Source of the DNA: Deltaproteobacteria bacterium
Lineage (GTDB): Bacteria > Lernaellota > Lernaellaia > JACKCT01
Direction: 5' to 3'
NCBI GenBank assembly: GCA_027493875.1
Contig: JAOSJX010000024.1
Location: 1-64,000, forward strand
DNA: 64,000 nucleotides
Positions within the stretch are counted from its first letter, which is position 1, and the number at the start of each line of letters is the position of its first letter. The notes below the pieces were generated by a model. That model did no database searches. It was not told the DNA's origin and was given only the letters and a program-made list of their open reading frames with translations. The position numbers were made by a program, and so were the translations under genes. Of this stretch, positions 60,470 through 64,000 are shown piece after piece.

Positions 60470-63259
60470 ATGTTTCTTCGCTCGATCTCAACCGTATTAT
60501 TCAGTGTTTTGATCGCGGTCGGCACCGCGAATGCCGCGACGTTCGACGCGGCCCTCGAAGACGCGCTCAACGCCGCGCGTCCCGGCGAAACAATCAACGC
60601 GTACATCACGCTCGCGGACCGCGTCGATCTCTCCAAGCTCGTGCGCGAAATGGATCGCCGCGATCTGAACCGCGCGCAGCGCCATTATCTCGTCGTCACC
60701 GAACTTCAGGATCGCGCCGCCGAAACGCAAGGCGCGTTGTTGTCGTCGTTGAACGCGCGTCTCGGGACGGACGTTGCGTACATCAAATCGTTCTGGATCG
60801 CCAATGCCGTCGCGATCGAGGCGACGCCCGCTTTCATCGAAACGCTGCGCCCGCGAACCGACATCGCGTCCGTTTACTTGGACGCCCCCATTCAACTCAT
60901 CGAGCCGGTTGACGCATCCTTACCGATCGCCGCGTCGGCCGCCGCCGGTATCGCGCCCGGCATTCAGGTCGCCCGCGCGCCCGAACTCTGGGCGCTCGGC
61001 ATCGACGGCACCGGCACACTCGCCTGCGATCAGGACACCGGCGCCGACGGAACGCACCCCGCGTTCGCGGACAGGTGGCGCGGGCTCGACGGCGGCGTCG
61101 ATCCGTCGGCCGCGTGGTTCGATCCCGTCGCAAGCGAAACCTTCCCCACCGATTCCGGCTCCCACGGAACGCATACCCTCGGCACCATTCTCGGCAACGG
61201 CCCCACCGGTCAGCAAATCGGCATGGCGCCCGGCGCCAAGTGGATCGGCGCCAAAACCATCGACATTCCCGGCGGCAACATTTATTCCGACGCCGTCGCC
61301 GCCTTTCAGTGGATGGCCGACCCCGACGGCAATCCCGTAACCGTCGAAGACGTCCCCGACGCCGTCAACAATTCGTGGGGCATTCCGATCAGCATCTGCA
61401 ACACGGATTTCTACGACTCCATCGACGCCGCCGAAGCGGCCGGCGTGATCGTGGTCTTCGCCGCGGGCAACGAAGGCCCGTTTCCCAAAAGCCTGCGCTA
61501 CCCCGCCAACCGCATCACCACCGACCTCAACGCCTTCGCGGTCGGCGCGCTGAAACAAGGGGGGCAGGAGATCGCCGGATTTTCCAGCCGCGGTCCCTCG
61601 CGATGCGATCATCAAACGATCAAGCCGGAGGTCGCCGCGGTGGGCGACAACGTCATCAGCTCCACCCCCGAACGACTCCTACGGCGAGCTGAGCGGAACG
61701 TCGATGGCGGCGCCCCACGTCACCGGCGCCGCGCTTCTTCTCCGTCAGGCCTTTCCGGAAGCCACGGTGGACCAGGTCAAAATGGCGCTTTACGCCACGG
61801 CGATCGACCTTGGACCCGTCGGCGAAGACAACACCTTCGGCCGCGGACGGATCGACGTCGTCGAAGCCTACTATTGGCTTCTCGCGGAAATGATCGACTC
61901 CGACGCGCAAATTTCCGTTAGTCCATCCCTCGTCAATTGCGACGGCGCCATCGGGATCGTTGTCACGGACGCCGACCTCGATACGTCGTTGACCGTGAGC
62001 GTTTCGAGCGCGACGGAAACGACCCCGGAAGTCGTCACGCTGAACGAAGGCGCGTACGACGGCTATTTTGAAGGCGAGATCCAAACCGACGCCGGCGCAC
62101 CGGCGTCCGACGGTAAAATCCAGGTTGTCGACGGCGACACGATCACCGTCACCTACGTCGACGCGAACGACGGCGACGGCGGCATCAACGTCCCGAAAAG
62201 CGACGTCGTCGAAATCGATTGCGCCCCGCCCGTCTTCGGCGGACTCACCGGCCTCACGCCGCTCGACAACGAAGTCGAATTAACGTGGGACCCCGCCACC
62301 GCGCCGGAGGCGATCGTCTATAACGTCTACCGCGCGGACGCGTCCGGCGGGCAGGATTTTGACCAGCCGACCTACGCCGCGGTGGAATCGCCCTTCGTCG
62401 ATCCCAACGCGCCGAGCGGCATCGAGTGGTTCTACGTCGTGCGCGCGGCGGACCCCTGGGCAACGACGACGGCAACACCGTCGAACTTTCCGGGACGCCG
62501 ACCGGACCCGACCGTCTCTTCTGGGACAACTTCGATTTCGACGCATGGCGGCCGACGCTGTCCCTGCCGGATTGGACCGTCATCGACTATCGCAACGACG
62601 AGATGACGTGGTCGGAGGAAAACCAGATCGGCCGGACCTCCGATTACTGGCAGGGAAAATTCGCGATCGCCGACCACGGCGCCGCCGCCGAGTTCATCAA
62701 AATGGACGAACAGCTCGTCACGCCGCCCATCGACTGCTCGCGTCACGAGGACGTGAAAATCGCGTTCTCGCACACCTTCTCCAAAGGGCTGTTCGAAACC
62801 GCATCCGTGGACTGGTCCTACGACGCGCAAAATTGGACGCCCGTTATTAAATATTGGGCCAGCGGCGAAGGCGAGGAGGAATTCGACGTCCCTGACGCCG
62901 ATTTGCACGAGCAGGTTTTCTTCCGTTTCTATTACGCCAACGCACGCCTGACCGGCGAATACTGGGGCGTGGATAACGTCCAGGTCACCGGCGTGCCCAG
63001 CACGGCCCCGCCGATCACCACGACGACCACGACAACCACCACGCCGAGCAGCACGACGACGACGACCATCCCGGCGGATGACGATACGGGCGATGACGAT
63101 ACCGCCGACGACGACACGGTGGACGAGGATACCGGCGATGACGATTCAGCGGACGATGACGCGTCCGACGATGACAACATCGATGACGATAGCGGCGACG
63201 TCGACGAACTCCCGGCGGGAGACGATGACGATGACGACGCCGGCTGCTGCGGCTGCTAA
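60470..63259 (+). CDS. Secreted subtilisin-family (S8) protease with Asp-rich CCGC tail
   Basis: About 929 residues. Signal peptide ends GTANA. A prodomain follows, then the catalytic triad: Asp in LACDQDTGADGTHPAF, His in DSGSHGTHTLGTI and Ser in GTSMAAPHVTGAA, with NNSWG and FAAGNEGPF around the oxyanion Asn. After it come beta domains (fibronectin-like; LPDWTVIDYRNDEMTWSEE). A Thr-rich linker and about 60 residues of DDDTGDDD-type repeats end DDDDDDAGCCGC. ATG 60470 follows GGGGAGGG. Breaks in the C5 run 61665-61669 and C4 run 62453-62456 are one base each. It is surface-associated or secreted; its target is unknown. Confidence 0.92.
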
Positions 63260-63267
63260 GTAACATT

Positions 63268-63347
63268 CAGGTTACAGGCTACAGGTCACAGGTTACAGGT
63301 CACAGGCTACCACGCCGACGGCGTGGCAGGCTGCAGGCTACAGGTTA
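63268..63347 (+). repeat. Heptamer tandem array F with internal hairpin
   Basis: Six units from 63268 to 63309 (CAGGTTA, CAGGCTA, CAGGTCA, CAGGTTA, CAGGTCA, CAGGCTA), then the hairpin CACGCC-GAC-GGCGTG at 63311-63325, then three more units from 63327 (CAGGCTG, CAGGCTA, CAGGTTA). The first unit starts nine bases after the protease stop. Confidence 0.9.
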
Positions 63348-63353
63348 CCGTGG

Positions 63354-63416
63354 GGCGCGGACTCGCCGAGGTGAGTCCGCGCCAATTCGCTCCGCGGACT
63401 CACCCGGTGAGTCCGC
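63354..63416. other. Two GC-rich palindromes
   Basis: GGCGCGGACTC (63354-63364) pairs with GAGTCCGCGCC (63373-63383). GCGGACTCACC (63394-63404) pairs with GGTGAGTCCGC (63406-63416) with a one-base centre. The two share the core GCGGACTC, so they are related to each other. Neither has a T-run. Confidence 0.8.
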
Positions 63417-63423
63417 CGTCGTC

Positions 63424-63494
63424 CAAGCCTCATGCCACACTCCCTCAAGCCTTTTTCGCACCGTGCCACGCCTCAAGCCGCAAGCCCCACGCCG
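63424..63494 (+). repeat. Heptamer tandem arrays I
   Basis: Units CAAGCCT, CATGCCA, CACTCCC from 63424 and CACGCCT, CAAGCCG, CAAGCCC, CACGCCG from 63467 to 63494, all around CAWGCC. More degenerate than the others. No gene is apparent here. Confidence 0.6.
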
Positions 63495-63550
63495 TTTGAT
63501 TCGCTCCCCCTTACCGCGTTTTGACCGGACGGATCGCGACAACGGCGGAC

Positions 63551-63578
63551 GTATCTCGTATATCGTATGTCGTATGTC
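63551..63578 (+). repeat. Heptamer tandem array G
   Basis: Four units: GTATCTC, GTATATC, GTATGTC, GTATGTC. Period 7 is exact. Confidence 0.88.
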
Positions 63579-63610
63579 GAAATAAGGCGCGCTGTGGCGC
63601 GGAATGGCCG

Positions 63611-63686
63611 CACGCCGAAGGCGTGGTTATCCGGTTATCGGTTGTTCAGTTATCCGGTTGTTCGGTTGGCCACGCCGAAGGCGTGG
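63611..63686. repeat. Two copies of a 16-bp hairpin flanking a period-8 repeat
   Basis: CACGCCGAAGGCGTGG occurs at 63611-63626 and 63671-63686; each folds as CACGCC-GAA-GGCGTG. Between them (63627-63667) lie units of about 8 bp, such as GTTATCCG, GTTATCG, GTTGTTCA, GTTATCCG and GTTGTTCG. A one-base variant of the hairpin is inside array F. Confidence 0.8.
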
Positions 63687-63883
63687 TTGTCCGGTTGTTG
63701 CGTTTCGAGAGGCCGGCGGCGAATATTGGGTTCCGGACGCAGATGCGGTGTCGCCCTTGCCGCGACGGATTTCGCGCGCGGAAATGCGCGGCGAGAGAAA
63801 ATCCAAGAACGCACGAAAGCACTAACTTAATGCGTGTCCCGGGTTATCCCTGTTTTCCTACAGGCTCAATGCGCCGGCCCCCT

Positions 63884-63939
63884 GGCTATCGGCTACCGTC
63901 GACCGGCCACTGGCCACTGGCCACCGGCCACCGGCCACA
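63884..63939 (-). repeat. Heptamer tandem array H
   Basis: Eight units on the plus strand: GGCTATC, GGCTACC, GTCGACC, GGCCACT, GGCCACT, GGCCACC, GGCCACC, GGCCACA. It ends three bases before the stop codon (63943-63945) of the minus-strand partial gene. Confidence 0.88.
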
Positions 63940-63942
63940 AAT

Positions 63943-64000
63943 TCAACATCCGCAGCACGACGCGTCGTCATCGTCGTCGTCATCGTCGTTGTCATTGTTC
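63943..64000 (-). CDS. C-terminal tail of an Asp-rich CCGC protein (partial)
   Basis: Only the last 19 or so codons are in the window. On the minus strand they read NDNDDDDDDDDASCCGC and stop (TGA 63945-63943). It matches the tails of the papain-like protease (DDDDDDGGCGC) and the subtilase (DDDDDDAGCCGC). The body of the gene lies beyond the window, so its function is unknown. Confidence 0.75.
   Translation of the reverse strand, partial: NNDNDDDDDDDDASCCGC

Overview
This window is high-GC, gene-dense DNA from a diderm bacterium. Lipoprotein signal peptides, an LptM-like lipoprotein, a Wzz-type chain-length protein and periplasmic-style proteases all point that way. The mix of Asp-rich lipoproteins, PEGA-type Ser/Thr kinase, ankyrin proteins and secreted proteases resembles uncultured lineages once called Deltaproteobacteria. 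No rRNA or tRNA gene is present to place it, so that is only an impression.

Layout. Positions 1-2503 hold two insertion sequences (IS630 and IS3 families) flanking a scrap of an AlbA_2-type gene. 2605-10090 has a papain-like protease, a Wzz protein, a reduced NuoL/NuoM/NuoN-like trio and three small exported proteins. 10280-20335 holds a radical SAM/SPASM enzyme, a P-loop-less RecA-like protein and housekeeping genes (gpmI, purA, serA). 20468-31395 is one long plus-strand operon for acyl-CoA catabolism: two acyl-CoA dehydrogenases, acyl-CoA ligase, three-part acyl-CoA carboxylase, enoyl-CoA hydratase, a beta-keto acid cleavage enzyme, two-subunit fumarase and an ACT protein. 31398-35684 looks lower in GC and carries a DUF429 protein, an Asp-rich lipoprotein and a thermolysin-like protease. 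35785-45558 returns to core functions (dtd, nadB, lysA, DUF502 pair, protein kinase). 45627-58767 mixes glycosyltransferases, an ATP-grasp enzyme, an XRE two-gene module, ankyrin proteins, moaD/moaE and a BtrH_N protein. 58778-64000 has a GT-C enzyme, a large subtilase, a non-coding repeat mosaic and the tail of another Asp-rich protein.

Three themes stand out. First, many intergenic spaces contain degenerate tandem repeats whose sequence differs at each site but whose period is almost always 7 bp. Second, three genes end in a long Asp run followed by a Cys-rich tetrapeptide (GCGC or CCGC), and all three have a heptamer array within a few bases of the stop codon; several lipoproteins carry the same kind of Asp run just after the lipobox Cys. 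Third, about fifty genes or gene segments are broken by single-base indels, very often in homopolymer runs and including essential enzymes. This looks like assembly error rather than decay, so gene coordinates below span the repaired gene and the breaks are noted.
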